16,424 nucleotides of DNA, taken from contig DASZZX010000180.1 in the NCBI GenBank assembly GCA_036260415.1, positions 1 to 16,424 of the forward strand. The letters run 5' to 3'. Shown piece by piece: positions 1-7,149 of this stretch. Numbering within the stretch: the stretch's first letter is position 1; each line of letters starts with the position of its first letter. The notes under the pieces were generated by a model. It was given only the letters and a program-made list of their open reading frames with translations. It searched no databases and was not told the origin of the DNA. The translations under genes and the position numbers were made by a program. Source of the DNA: DASZZX01 sp036260415 (GTDB lineage: Bacteria; Actinomycetota; Nitriliruptoria; Nitriliruptorales; JAHWKO01).

Positions 1-5
1 CGCGC

Positions 6-28
6 CGCTCCTGCGGAGCGCCGCTCAC
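6..28. repeat. Hairpin-containing 23-bp repeat, copy 1
   Basis: CGCTCC, loop TGC, GGAGCG (6-20) is a perfect 6-bp stem, followed by CCGCTCAC. The same 23 bases occur in the same orientation at 16374-16396. This copy covers the stop codon (27-25) of the minus-strand glycosyltransferase-HAD gene, so the hairpin lies immediately after that gene and could act as a terminator. No T-tract is visible. It could equally be a member of a dispersed genomic repeat family. Confidence 0.6.
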
Positions 29-1611
29 CTGTCCACCCCCGTCGCAGCCACCCCCAGCAGACGGTCGGCCACCACCTCGAGGTCCGCGGCGACCTCCATG
101 GCGGCCGCCACCTCCTCGGGTCGCGTCGCCGGGGTCGGGACCAGCACCGGGCGTGCCCCCGCTGCGGCGGCGGCCTCGGTGTCCGCCCCGATGTCACCCA
201 CCATCGCGCAGTCCGCCGGCTCGACGCCGAGCTCGGCGGCCGCTGCCAGCAGCAGGCCTGGCGCCGGCTTGCGGCAGCCGCAGCCGTCGTCGGGGCCGTG
301 GGAGCACACGAACCAGCCATCGAACGGTCCCAGCAGCTGCTCCACCCGTGCGTTGACCGCTGCGACCTCGGCTGGGGCGAGAAGGCCGCGGGCCAGGCCG
401 CTCTGGTTGGAGACCACGGCCAGGCACAAGCCCCCGGCACGCAGGCGGTCGAGCGCCGCGCGCGTGCCGGGCAGCGGGCGGACGGCGGCCGGGTCGCCGT
501 TGTACGGCACGTCCTCCACCAGGGTGCCGTCCCGGTCCAGCAGGACCGCCGCCACCCTGCCGCCCGCCGGCGCCTGCGCAGGACGCGGCGACGCCGCGAC
601 GTGCCGGGCACGCACCGCTCCCCGCAGCCAGTGGTAGGTGGCGACCGCCGGCAGCAGCGCACTGGTGGCCACCATCGTGGTGACCTCCCGGGCCGTGCGG
701 GGGCCCGGCGCGATGCGTCGCCACGCGAACTCGGCGCTCGCTCCGAGCCAAGCTCCGAGCGCGACCGCGGCGACCCCCCGGCGGCCGACCGCACGCGCCG
801 CCACGGCGGCCACACCGGCGACGGACGTCAGCAGGTGCAGCGGGCGCCGCCCGCGCGGGACGCCCGCGCGGGCCCGCCATCCTGGTCCGTGCAGCGCCGC
901 CATCAGCGCGTCGTCGGCGTTGCCGGCCTGCTTGACCAGCGAGACCCACGGGCCGGCGGGGGAGACCGGGTGGTCCACCGTGCGGGCCCCTCGCACGATG
1001 CGGTAGCCGCTTGCCGCGACCCGCAGGCCCACGTCGGCGTCCTCCCGGTACGCACGCGGGAACCGCTCGTCGAACCCGCCGAGGGCCGCCAGGACGTCGT
1101 GCCGGTAGGCCAGGTTGGCCGTCGCCCAGCGCGCGCCGCGCAGGCCGGCGACGTTGCGCTCCCAGTCCGTGGCAGCGCGGTCGCGCGGCAGCGGCACCTC
1201 GATGCGTCCCTGGCTGCCGGCCACGTCGCCGGGGAGGCCCTCGAGGTCGGCGGCCAGGCGCACCGCCCAGTCGGGTCGCGGCACCACGTCGTCGTCGAGG
1301 AAGGCCACCCAGGGCGACGAGCAGGCGCGCCAGCCCAGGTTGCGTGCGGCGGCGGGCCCAGCGGCGGGGCCGGGCAGGATCCGCACCAGGTGACGCAGCC
1401 CGTCCGGCACACCGCCGGCCAGCAGCGGAGCCGAGCGGTCCCGGCGGTCGTCCACGACGACGACGCGTCGGGGAGGTGGCCCCTCAGCGGCCGCCAGGGC
1501 CGCCAGCAGCCGGCTCAGCGACGGGCGCCCGACCGTGGGCACCACCACGTCGTAACGCGGGCGCCCGACCGTGGGCACCACCGCGTCGCAACGCGGCCCG
1601 TCGGCGCTCAC
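25..1611 (-). CDS. Glycosyltransferase family 2 fused to HAD-IIIA phosphatase
   Basis: Bifunctional protein of 528 aa. Residues about 10-250 form a GT2 (GT-A fold) domain: nucleotide-sugar strand VVVPTVGRPS, DDD at 106-108 in VAFLDDDVV as the metal/donor site, and GGFDERF...REDADVGLR with ED at 190-191 as the likely catalytic/acceptor region. Two or three hydrophobic helices (about 258-330) follow, suggesting membrane association. Residues about 354-515 are a HAD phosphatase of the GmhB/histidinol-phosphatase type: LLDRDGTL (Asp359, Asp361), SNQSG, the zinc loop CSHGPDDGCGC (Cys436, His438, Cys444, Cys446), Lys448 and GDIGAD. The GTG start at 1611 overlaps the upstream stop codon (GTGA) and has GGAG 7 nt upstream, so longer starts up to 1707 are rejected. 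Such GmhB-like domains remove phosphate from heptose or related sugar bisphosphates; the actual substrate is not evident. A 12-residue repeat sits at the N terminus. Confidence 0.88.
   Translation of the reverse strand: MSADGPRCDAVVPTVGRPRYDVVVPTVGRPSLSRLLAALAAAEGPPPRRVVVVDDRRDRSAPLLAGGVPDGLRHLVRILPGPAAGPAAARNLGWRACSSPWVAFLDDDVVPRPDWAVRLAADLEGLPGDVAGSQGRIEVPLPRDRAATDWERNVAGLRGARWATANLAYRHDVLAALGGFDERFPRAYREDADVGLRVAASGYRIVRGARTVDHPVSPAGPWVSLVKQAGNADDALMAALHGPGWRARAGVPRGRRPLHLLTSVAGVAAVAARAVGRRGVAAVALGAWLGASAEFAWRRIAPGPRTAREVTTMVATSALLPAVATYHWLRGAVRARHVAASPRPAQAPAGGRVAAVLLDRDGTLVEDVPYNGDPAAVRPLPGTRAALDRLRAGGLCLAVVSNQSGLARGLLAPAEVAAVNARVEQLLGPFDGWFVCSHGPDDGCGCRKPAPGLLLAAAAELGVEPADCAMVGDIGADTEAAAAAGARPVLVPTPATRPEEVAAAMEVAADLEVVADRLLGVAATGVDR
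1523..1594 (-). repeat. Tandem 36-bp in-frame duplication
   Basis: Two adjacent 36-bp units (1523-1558 and 1559-1594) differ at only a few bases. They encode DAVVPTVGRPRY followed by DVVVPTVGRPSL at residues 9-32 of the GT2-HAD protein. The unit is the first beta strand of the GT-A fold, so one copy is structurally redundant. The near identity suggests a recent slippage duplication. Confidence 0.85.
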
Positions 1612-3290
1612 CGCTCGGCTCCGTCTCGAGCGCCCGCGAACAGCCGCCCGCGGCGCACCAGGAACGGACCGATCGCCAGCACGTCGATGGGTGCCGACGC
1701 GAAGCACTCCAGCGCGTCCCGCGGGTCGTCGACCATCGGCCTCCCAGCGGTGTTGAGGCTCGTATTGATCACCACCGGCACGCCGGTGCGGTCTGCGAAC
1801 GCGCGCAGCATCCGGTGCACCACAGGCTCCGTCGCGGCGTCGACCGTCTGGATGCGGGCGCTGCCGTCCACGTGCACCACCGCCGGGATGCGGTCACGCC
1901 AGCTCGGGGCCACGCGGTGGGTGAACAGCATGAAGGGACTGGGGACGGGGCCGTCGAGGAAGATCTCGGCGGCGCGCTCGACGAGCACCATCGGGGCGAT
2001 CGGGCGGAACTGCTCGCGGCCCTTGATGTCGTTCACGCGTTCGAGGTTGGCGGGGTTGCGCGGGTCCGCCAGGAGGCTGCGATGACCCAGGGCCCGTGGA
2101 CCGAACTCGCTCCGGCCTTGGAGCCACGCGACCACCCCGTCCGCCGCGAGCACCTCCGCCACCGCGTCGGCGATGTCGGCGGGGCGCTCGGACGGGATGC
2201 CGGCGGTGGCCAGCCACCCGGCGATCGCGTCGTCCGACCAGCCGCGGCCCAGCGCCGCGGTGACCATCGGCTGGACCTCGTCACCGGCCTCCTGCGCCAC
2301 GTACAGGGCGCCCCCAAGGGCGGTGCCGGCATCACCGGCGGCCGGCTGGACCCACACGTCGTCGAACGGGCCCTCCGCGAGGAGCCGCGAGTTGGCGACG
2401 CAGTTGAGCGCCACGCCACCGGCCAGGGTGAGCACACGCTCGCCGGTGCGCCGGTGCAGCCACGCCGCCAGCTCGAGCAGCACCTCCTCCAGGCGCGTCT
2501 GCACCGAGGCCGCCAGGTCCGCGTGCGTCCGCCCCCGCGCGGCATCGTCGCCCGGCGGCACGCGGGCGGCGAAGGAGGTCCAGTCGATGGGCTCCACCAC
2601 GAAGCGCCCGTCGCCGGTCGGGCGGAGCAGCCGGCGGAAGTCGTCGAGGTGCACTGGCTCCCCGTAGGCGGCCATCGCCATGATCTTGTACTCGTCGGAG
2701 GAGCGCAGGAACCCCAGGTGCTCGGTGAGCTCCTCGTACATCAGACCGAGCGAGTGGGGCAGCTGCGTGGCAGCGAGGACCTCCAGCTTGCCGTGCAGCA
2801 CCCGTCCGGCGAGGTGGGTCTGGCGCTCGCCCCGGCCGTCGACGGTCAGCACCGCGCAGGAGCGGTGTGGTGAGGCCAGGTACGCCGAGGCCGCGTGGGC
2901 CACGTGGTGGGGCACGTAACGCACCACGCTCGGGTCGAGGCCAGGCAGCGCGGTGGCGAGGAACCGCGGGGCGCGCTCGGCGTACAGCGTCCGCAGCCCC
3001 TCCCACCCCTGGCCGGTCACGTGCTCCGCGTCGAGCGTGCTCGGGTCGGGAGCCAGCGCCGGATCGTAGGAGTAGGTCACCACGTCCAGGTCGGCCGCCT
3101 CCAGGCCGCCGCGCTCCAGGCACCAGCGCGCTGCGTGCTCCGGCAGCTCCCAGGTGGCGAAGGGCACCGGGCGCTTGCCGTGCTTGCGCCGGGTGAACCG
3201 CTCCTCCTCCGCGGCGGCCACGGTTTCGCCGTCGACGACCAGGGCCGCCGCCGGGTCGTGGAACACGGCGTTGATACCCAGGACCTTCAC
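1608..3290 (-). CDS. Carbamoyltransferase, NodU/CmcH/TobZ family
   Basis: A 560-aa enzyme of the family that carbamoylates hydroxyl groups of sugars or antibiotics, using carbamoyl phosphate and ATP through a carbamoyl-adenylate. It opens with the family signature VKVLGINAVFHDPAAALVVDG (His11). It carries HHVAH (His128, His129, His132; metal site of the TsaD-like domain), VDGRGE near 150-155, EYKIMAMAAYGEP at 200-212 and AGGVALNCVANSR at 290-302. The C-terminal carbamoyl-binding region has QGRSEFGPRALGHRS at 391-405, KGREQFRPIAP and PVVINTSLN. Length is normal for the family. The GTG start at 3290 is chosen because the conserved N terminus begins there and GGGGAG lies about 7 nt upstream; the 48 residues of the longer frame do not resemble the family. 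It is translationally coupled to the downstream GT2-HAD gene (GTGA). The pair probably decorates a cell-surface or secondary-metabolite glycan; the acceptor is unknown. Confidence 0.93.
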   Translation of the reverse strand: MKVLGINAVFHDPAAALVVDGETVAAAEEERFTRRKHGKRPVPFATWELPEHAARWCLERGGLEAADLDVVTYSYDPALAPDPSTLDAEHVTGQGWEGLRTLYAERAPRFLATALPGLDPSVVRYVPHHVAHAASAYLASPHRSCAVLTVDGRGERQTHLAGRVLHGKLEVLAATQLPHSLGLMYEELTEHLGFLRSSDEYKIMAMAAYGEPVHLDDFRRLLRPTGDGRFVVEPIDWTSFAARVPPGDDAARGRTHADLAASVQTRLEEVLLELAAWLHRRTGERVLTLAGGVALNCVANSRLLAEGPFDDVWVQPAAGDAGTALGGALYVAQEAGDEVQPMVTAALGRGWSDDAIAGWLATAGIPSERPADIADAVAEVLAADGVVAWLQGRSEFGPRALGHRSLLADPRNPANLERVNDIKGREQFRPIAPMVLVERAAEIFLDGPVPSPFMLFTHRVAPSWRDRIPAVVHVDGSARIQTVDAATEPVVHRMLRAFADRTGVPVVINTSLNTAGRPMVDDPRDALECFASAPIDVLAIGPFLVRRGRLFAGARDGAER

Positions 3291-3417
3291 CAACGTCTCC
3301 CCACGAGTCCTGCGGTCGACGGTCAGCCCAGCCCGCGACGACCGGCCGGCCGAGTCGTGGACCGACGCCCATAGCTGCGACCAGGCAAGCACCCACAGGT
3401 AGTTACGCGCCTGTCCG

Positions 3418-3435
3418 GTCGACCGTTCGGTCAAC
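3418..3435. promoter_or_regulatory. 18-bp operator-like inverted repeat
   Basis: GTCGACCG TT CGGTCAAC: 8-bp half-sites matching at 7 of 8 positions around a 2-bp centre. It lies in the 260-bp divergent gap (3291-3550) between the carbamoyltransferase (minus) and the sirtuin (plus). The size and symmetry fit a TetR-type operator. No regulator gene lies next to it in this window. The rest of the gap shows no gene. Confidence 0.4.
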
Positions 3436-3538
3436 TTAACGGCTCCGGGCGGTGCGTGCAGTCACCAGCCATCGGCGGGCTGCGGTGACCCGCCCGGCCG
3501 TCGGCGTTCGAGCGCACATGACCGCTACGGCAGGGGCG

Positions 3539-3544
3539 TAGGCT
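3539..3544 (+). promoter_or_regulatory. -10 element for a leaderless sirtuin transcript
   Basis: TAGGCT fits the actinobacterial TANNNT -10 consensus and ends 6 nt before the GTG start codon at 3551. No Shine-Dalgarno sequence is visible. This spacing is typical of leaderless mRNAs. The -35 region is weak (ATGACC at 3518-3523, 15-bp spacer), so the call rests on the -10 and its position. Confidence 0.4.
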
Positions 3545-3550
3545 CCGTCC

Positions 3551-4351
3551 GTGCGATGGGCCGAGGAGCAGCACGGGTCCGACGCGCTGCGCGAGCTCGC
3601 GCAGGCGCTGGACGCCGCCCAAGGCGAGGTGGTCGTGCTGTCGGGGGCCGGTGTCTCCGTCTCGAGCGACATCCCGGCCTTCCGCGGCCGGGGCGGGCTG
3701 TGGCACCGCTACGACCCGCTCGAGTACGCCCACATCGAGGCGTTCCTCCATACGCCGGAGAAGGTGTGGCGGATGCTGCGCGAGCTCGACGCGGTGCTCG
3801 AGGCGGCGTCGCCCAACCCGGCCCACGACGCGCTGGCCGAGCTGGAGCGGCTCGGGCTGGTGCGCTCCGTCATCACGCAGAACGTGGACGGGCTGCATCA
3901 GGCGGCCGGCAGCGAGACGGTGATCGAGCTGCACGGTTCACGCAGGACGCTCAGCTGCGTGGACTGTGGCGCGACCGTCGGGCGTGAGCAGGTCCTCGAC
4001 ACGGTCGAGCGTGGCGACGTGCCGCGCTGCGAGCGGTGCGGCGGGCTGCTCAAACCGGACGTGGTCCTCTTCGGCGAGGCGCTCCCAGCCGGAGCGTTGG
4101 AGCGTGCCCGCGACGAGGTGCGCGACTGCCAGATCCTGCTGGTCGTGGGTACCTCCGCGGAGGTCGAGCCGGCCGCCAGCCTCCCCGCGCTCGGGGCGGG
4201 ACACGGCGCCGAGGTGTGGGACATCAACCCCGAACCATCCGGGCTGCCGCGGGACCTGCAAGGGCCTGGATCGGCCGGCCGACGTCTCGGGCTGCACGCC
4301 GAGGAGGCGCTGCCCCGACTGGTGCGGCTGCTCCGCGCCGACGACCGGTGA
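3551..4351 (+). CDS. Sirtuin, NAD+-dependent protein deacylase (Sir2)
   Basis: A 266-aa Sir2-family protein that would remove acyl groups from lysines, consuming NAD+ and releasing O-acyl-ADP-ribose and nicotinamide. Visible are the NAD-binding loop SGAGVSVSSDIPAFRG (31-46), TQNVDGLH (109-115), catalytic His128 in ELHGS, and the zinc ribbon CVDC...CERC (Cys136, Cys139, Cys160, Cys163). Also present are KPDVVLFGEALP and the NAD-ribose loop GTSAEVEPAASLP (200-212). The usual GIS...GIPDFRG is altered to GVS...DIPAFRG, so the Asp of PDFRG is Ala here. Length is normal for bacterial class III/U sirtuins. The GTG start is the first in-frame codon and sits 6 nt after a -10-like hexamer. The gene converges with the aldehyde dehydrogenase. 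In actinomycetes such enzymes often regulate acyl-CoA synthetases; no partner is evident here. Confidence 0.92.
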   Translation: MRWAEEQHGSDALRELAQALDAAQGEVVVLSGAGVSVSSDIPAFRGRGGLWHRYDPLEYAHIEAFLHTPEKVWRMLRELDAVLEAASPNPAHDALAELERLGLVRSVITQNVDGLHQAAGSETVIELHGSRRTLSCVDCGATVGREQVLDTVERGDVPRCERCGGLLKPDVVLFGEALPAGALERARDEVRDCQILLVVGTSAEVEPAASLPALGAGHGAEVWDINPEPSGLPRDLQGPGSAGRRLGLHAEEALPRLVRLLRADDR

Positions 4352-4352
4352 C

Positions 4353-4370
4353 CGCCTCGCCGGCGGGGCG
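4353..4370. terminator. Bidirectional terminator-like palindrome
   Basis: CGCCTCGCC directly followed by GGCGGGGCG, 9 bp of dyad with one G-T wobble, fills the 25-bp gap between the convergent sirtuin and aldehyde dehydrogenase stop codons. There is no T-tract, as is common for actinobacterial terminators. Confidence 0.45.
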
Positions 4371-4376
4371 TCGTGG

Positions 4377-5900
4377 TCAGCCGGGCAGGACCACCGTCTT
4401 CAGCGCGGTGCACTCGTCGATCGAGTAGCCGAGCCCTTCCCGACCGACACCCGAGTCGGGCTTGCGACCGCCGAACGGGAAGTGCCCCACGCCGTGCGAC
4501 GGCGCGTCGTTCACCGCCACCATGCCGACCTCCAGCGCCGACGCCACCCGCCACGCCGTCTCGAGGTCACGGGTGAACACGGCGGAGTCGAGGCCGTAAC
4601 GCGACGCGTTGGCCTGCTCGATCGCCTGCTGCTCGTCGTCGACGTGGACGATCGTCAGGACCGGGCCGAAGGTCTCCTCGCAGGACAGCTCCGCCGCGAA
4701 CGACACGTCGGCGAGCACGGTCGGCTGGTGGTAGCAGCCCTCTCGGTCGCCACCCAGGAGCAGCCGTGCACCGCGGTCGCGCGCGTCCTGCACCAGCCCC
4801 TGGACCGTCTCGGCGGCGTCCTCGTGCACCAGGGGACCCACGTCCACGCCGTCGGCCCGGGGGTCCCCGAGGGTCCAGGACCGAGCTTCCTCCACGGCAG
4901 CCTCGACGTACCGGTCGTACACCGCATCCACCACCAGAATCCGGCTCAGCGCGGAGCAGCGTTGCCCGGCGTTCTTGAACGAGGCCGCCACCGTCTTCTC
5001 GACGGCCTGCTCGAGGTCGGCGTCGGCGAGCACGAGCCCGGCGGCGTTGCCGCCCAGCTCCAGGTGCAGCGGCTTGGGACCTGCCGCCTCCGCGAGCTTG
5101 CGGCCGGCCGTCGCGGACCCGGTGAAGGAGACCATGGAGATGTCGGGATGCGAGGCGAGCAGATCACCGATCTTGCTGCCCGGACCCGTCACGACGTTGA
5201 GCGCGCCAGGCGGGAACCCCGCCTGCTCGAGCACCCGTGCGAACATCAGCAGCGCCACAGGATCGTCCGACGGGGCCTTGGCCACGACCGCGTTGCCGGC
5301 TGCCAGCGCCGGGATGATCTTGGCCGCCGGGGTGAACAGCGGGTAGTTGAACGGGCCGATCGCCGCCACCGTGCCGACCGGCTCGCGGATGACCACACCG
5401 CGCTTGCCCTCCGTCCCGGCCACCCAGTCGCCGGGGAGGTACTCGCCGAAGATCCGCCGGACCTCCTCGCGGACGAGCTCGAGGCGCTGGATCGTGGTCG
5501 TCACCTCCGACTCGGCGGAAGCCATCGTCTTGCCCAGGTCGACCACGATCGTCTGGACGAAGGCGTCGAGATGGTCGCGCATGATCCCCGCGGCACGTTC
5601 GCAGGTGGCGAGCCGCTCCGCGGCGCTCATCGCGCGGATCGCTCCACGGGCCCGCCGTGCGGCGGAGATCGCCGCCTCCACGTCCTCGGTGCCGCCCAAC
5701 TGGGCGCGAGCGATCAGGCTGCCGTCGATCGGCGATCGCACGTCGAACCGTTCGCCACTCACCGCTCCCCGCCACTCGCCGTCGACGAACATGCGCAGCT
5801 CCGGCACCTCGTCGTCGTAGGTCGCGACCGGCTCGAGCAGCTCGGGTAGCGCGACCGCTGGCGGCTGGTCGACGCGTGGCATCTCCTCCAGCAGGCTCAC
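4377..5900 (-). CDS. NAD(P)+-dependent aldehyde dehydrogenase (GapN/lactaldehyde-type)
   Basis: A 507-aa ALDH-superfamily enzyme oxidising an aldehyde to its carboxylate. All catalytic landmarks are present: GPFNYP (Asn185), cofactor Lys208 in VVAKAPSDDP, FTGSATAGRKLAEAAG, general base Glu281 in LELGGN, nucleophile Cys315 in NAGQRCSA, and EETFGPV. The C terminus (FPFGGRKPDSGVGREG, YSIDECTALKTVV) resembles the non-phosphorylating glyceraldehyde-3-phosphate and lactaldehyde dehydrogenase branches, but the substrate cannot be assigned from this. The GTG start at 5900 has GGAGAGGGA about 5 nt upstream and gives a normal-length protein; the longer frame adds 81 low-complexity residues and is rejected. 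No obvious pathway partner is adjacent. Confidence 0.92.
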   Translation of the reverse strand: MSLLEEMPRVDQPPAVALPELLEPVATYDDEVPELRMFVDGEWRGAVSGERFDVRSPIDGSLIARAQLGGTEDVEAAISAARRARGAIRAMSAAERLATCERAAGIMRDHLDAFVQTIVVDLGKTMASAESEVTTTIQRLELVREEVRRIFGEYLPGDWVAGTEGKRGVVIREPVGTVAAIGPFNYPLFTPAAKIIPALAAGNAVVAKAPSDDPVALLMFARVLEQAGFPPGALNVVTGPGSKIGDLLASHPDISMVSFTGSATAGRKLAEAAGPKPLHLELGGNAAGLVLADADLEQAVEKTVAASFKNAGQRCSALSRILVVDAVYDRYVEAAVEEARSWTLGDPRADGVDVGPLVHEDAAETVQGLVQDARDRGARLLLGGDREGCYHQPTVLADVSFAAELSCEETFGPVLTIVHVDDEQQAIEQANASRYGLDSAVFTRDLETAWRVASALEVGMVAVNDAPSHGVGHFPFGGRKPDSGVGREGLGYSIDECTALKTVVLPG

Positions 5901-5929
5901 GGCAGTCCCTCTCCGGGTCGGCACCACGT

Positions 5930-5961
5930 CCACCCTCGCGCCCCGGCGGGCGCAGGGGTGG
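5930..5961 (-). terminator. Terminator-like hairpin after the CooC-like operon
   Basis: CCACCC tc GCGCCC, loop CGGC, GGGCGC a GGGGTGG. The stem of about 12 bp has a small bulge and lies 55 bp beyond the CooC-like stop codon, in the 116-bp gap before the aldehyde dehydrogenase start. No T-run follows it. It also lies just upstream of the aldehyde dehydrogenase, so an effect on that promoter is possible. Confidence 0.45.
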
Positions 5962-6016
5962 CGGGGAGTGTGTCCGGACGGACGTGCGCGCGGCGGACAG
6001 CCGACCCAGGTCGGGG

Positions 6017-6775
6017 TCAGGCGCTGGGTGCCGCGGCGAGCAGGTCGGGCAGCAGGGCGGTGATGGCCGCGGTGGCGCCGTCGGTGGTGCGCTCGATCAG
6101 CGGCGTGGCGGCCAGGTCGGCCTCGATCACCGCGTCGCTCCATGGCACGGACCCGATGAGCGTGAGGTCGTGACGCGCACAGAAGTCGGCGATGGCCTGG
6201 CGATCACGCTCGGAGCGCACCTTGTTGGCCACGACCCCGACGCGCGCGATCGGCAGCTCGGCTGCCAGCAGGCCCATACGGCGTACCGTCTCGAGCGAGC
6301 GGTAGTAGGGCTCGGTGATGAGCAGGAGGACGTCGACGTGCCGGGTGGTGCCGCGGCTGAGGTGCTCCGGCGACGCCTCCATGTCCACCAGGGTCAGCAC
6401 CTCGGGCCGGGTGCCCAGGTCGGCGAGCGTCGCGCTGACGGTCGCGTGCGCCGAGCACAGGCAGCCCTCGTTCGCGTGGCGGGGCATGCCCATCGCCGTC
6501 AACCGCACGCCGTCCGGCGCGGTGATCGCGTGCTCGTCGAGGACCTCGTCCAGCGACCGTGACAGGGCCGGTCCCTGCAGCCGACGTGACACCAGCCCCG
6601 TTGGCAGCGGTGCGGGCACGATCCCCGGAGGCAGGCCGAGCGCGGCGGCGAGGTTGGGGTTGCTGTCGGCGTCGATCGCCACCACCGGCACCCCTCGGCG
6701 CGCGGCGGCGCGCGCCAGCGTCGCGGCGATCGTCGTCTTGCCGGTCCCGCCCTTGCCGGCCAACGCCACCCTCAC
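6017..6775 (-). CDS. CooC-like P-loop ATPase (nickel-insertion type)
   Basis: A 252-aa SIMIBI/MinD-superfamily ATPase. It has the deviant Walker A GKGGTGKTT at 7-15, switch I region AIDADSNPNL (33-42), a CxC pair (Cys105, Cys107) in NEGCLCSAH, and switch II-like LVDMEASPEHLSRGT (129-143), close to the DTEAGxEHFGRG motif of CooC proteins. It ends the nucleotide site with ITEPYYRSL and VVANKV. In CooC of carbon-monoxide dehydrogenase systems the CxC pair binds metal at the dimer interface and ATP hydrolysis drives Ni insertion. No CODH gene is in the window, and the divergent neighbour is a [NiFe]-hydrogenase, so I infer a hydrogenase nickel-handling role. The GTG start at 6775 overlaps the PadR stop (GTGA) with AGGGG about 8 nt upstream; a longer frame to 7099 adds 108 meaningless residues. 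It is the last gene of a three-gene operon. Confidence 0.85.
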   Translation of the reverse strand: MRVALAGKGGTGKTTIAATLARAAARRGVPVVAIDADSNPNLAAALGLPPGIVPAPLPTGLVSRRLQGPALSRSLDEVLDEHAITAPDGVRLTAMGMPRHANEGCLCSAHATVSATLADLGTRPEVLTLVDMEASPEHLSRGTTRHVDVLLLITEPYYRSLETVRRMGLLAAELPIARVGVVANKVRSERDRQAIADFCARHDLTLIGSVPWSDAVIEADLAATPLIERTTDGATAAITALLPDLLAAAPSA

Positions 6776-7149
6776 CGGCGGGCCCCTGGTCGGCTCCCGG
6801 CGAGGTCGGACAGCGCCTCGTAGCGGTCGAGGAAGCGCCCGAGCATCCGGCGCACGTCGCGCAGCGCCCCGGCCCAGGCGTGCAGCCACTCGCGCCCCTC
6901 GTCGGTGAGCTCGTAGGTCCGTCGGGGCGGCCCGGCATCGGACGGCTCCCAACTGGAGCGCACCAGACCCTCCTGCTCCATGGCGCGCATGCCGCGGTAG
7001 AGGCCGCCCGGGTCGACGTGCTCCAAGCCCAGCGCGCGCAGCTGCTCCAGCAGGTCGTAGCCGTGCGAGGGCGCCTCGCCCAAGAGCAGGAGCACGCACG
7101 GGCGCAGGAAGTTGCGCGGCATGCCCAGGAGCGGGTCCTCAGCGGTCAT
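6772..7149 (-). CDS. PadR-family winged-helix transcriptional regulator
   Basis: A 125-aa DNA-binding protein. Residues about 12-85 fit the PadR winged helix: FLRPCVLLLLGEAPSHGYDL, then LEHVDPGGLYRGMRAMEQEG as the recognition helix region, and PPRRTYELTDEGREWL as the wing. A C-terminal helix (WAGALRDVRRMLGRFLDRYEAL) would mediate dimerisation. The ATG at 7149 overlaps the stop of the upstream wHTH gene (ATGA), and its own stop overlaps the CooC-like start (GTGA), so the three products are probably made in fixed ratio. It is placed to control its own operon and/or the divergent hydrogenase promoter. The effector is unknown. Confidence 0.87.
   Translation of the reverse strand: MTAEDPLLGMPRNFLRPCVLLLLGEAPSHGYDLLEQLRALGLEHVDPGGLYRGMRAMEQEGLVRSSWEPSDAGPPRRTYELTDEGREWLHAWAGALRDVRRMLGRFLDRYEALSDLAGSRPGARR

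Noticed and set aside
1523..1594. CRISPR-like repeat
   Set aside because: Only two directly adjacent units without spacers, in frame inside a coding gene, and no cas genes.
298..2085. Long plus-strand open frame (595 codons) opposite the GT2-HAD and carbamoyltransferase genes
   Set aside because: Composition is Arg/Gly/Pro/Ala-rich with no motifs, and it is antisense to two well-recognised enzymes; high GC leaves few stop codons.
6776..7099. 108-residue N-terminal extension of the CooC-like ATPase
   Set aside because: It reads through the PadR gene in another frame; the P-loop normally lies right at the N terminus, as with the GTG at 6775.
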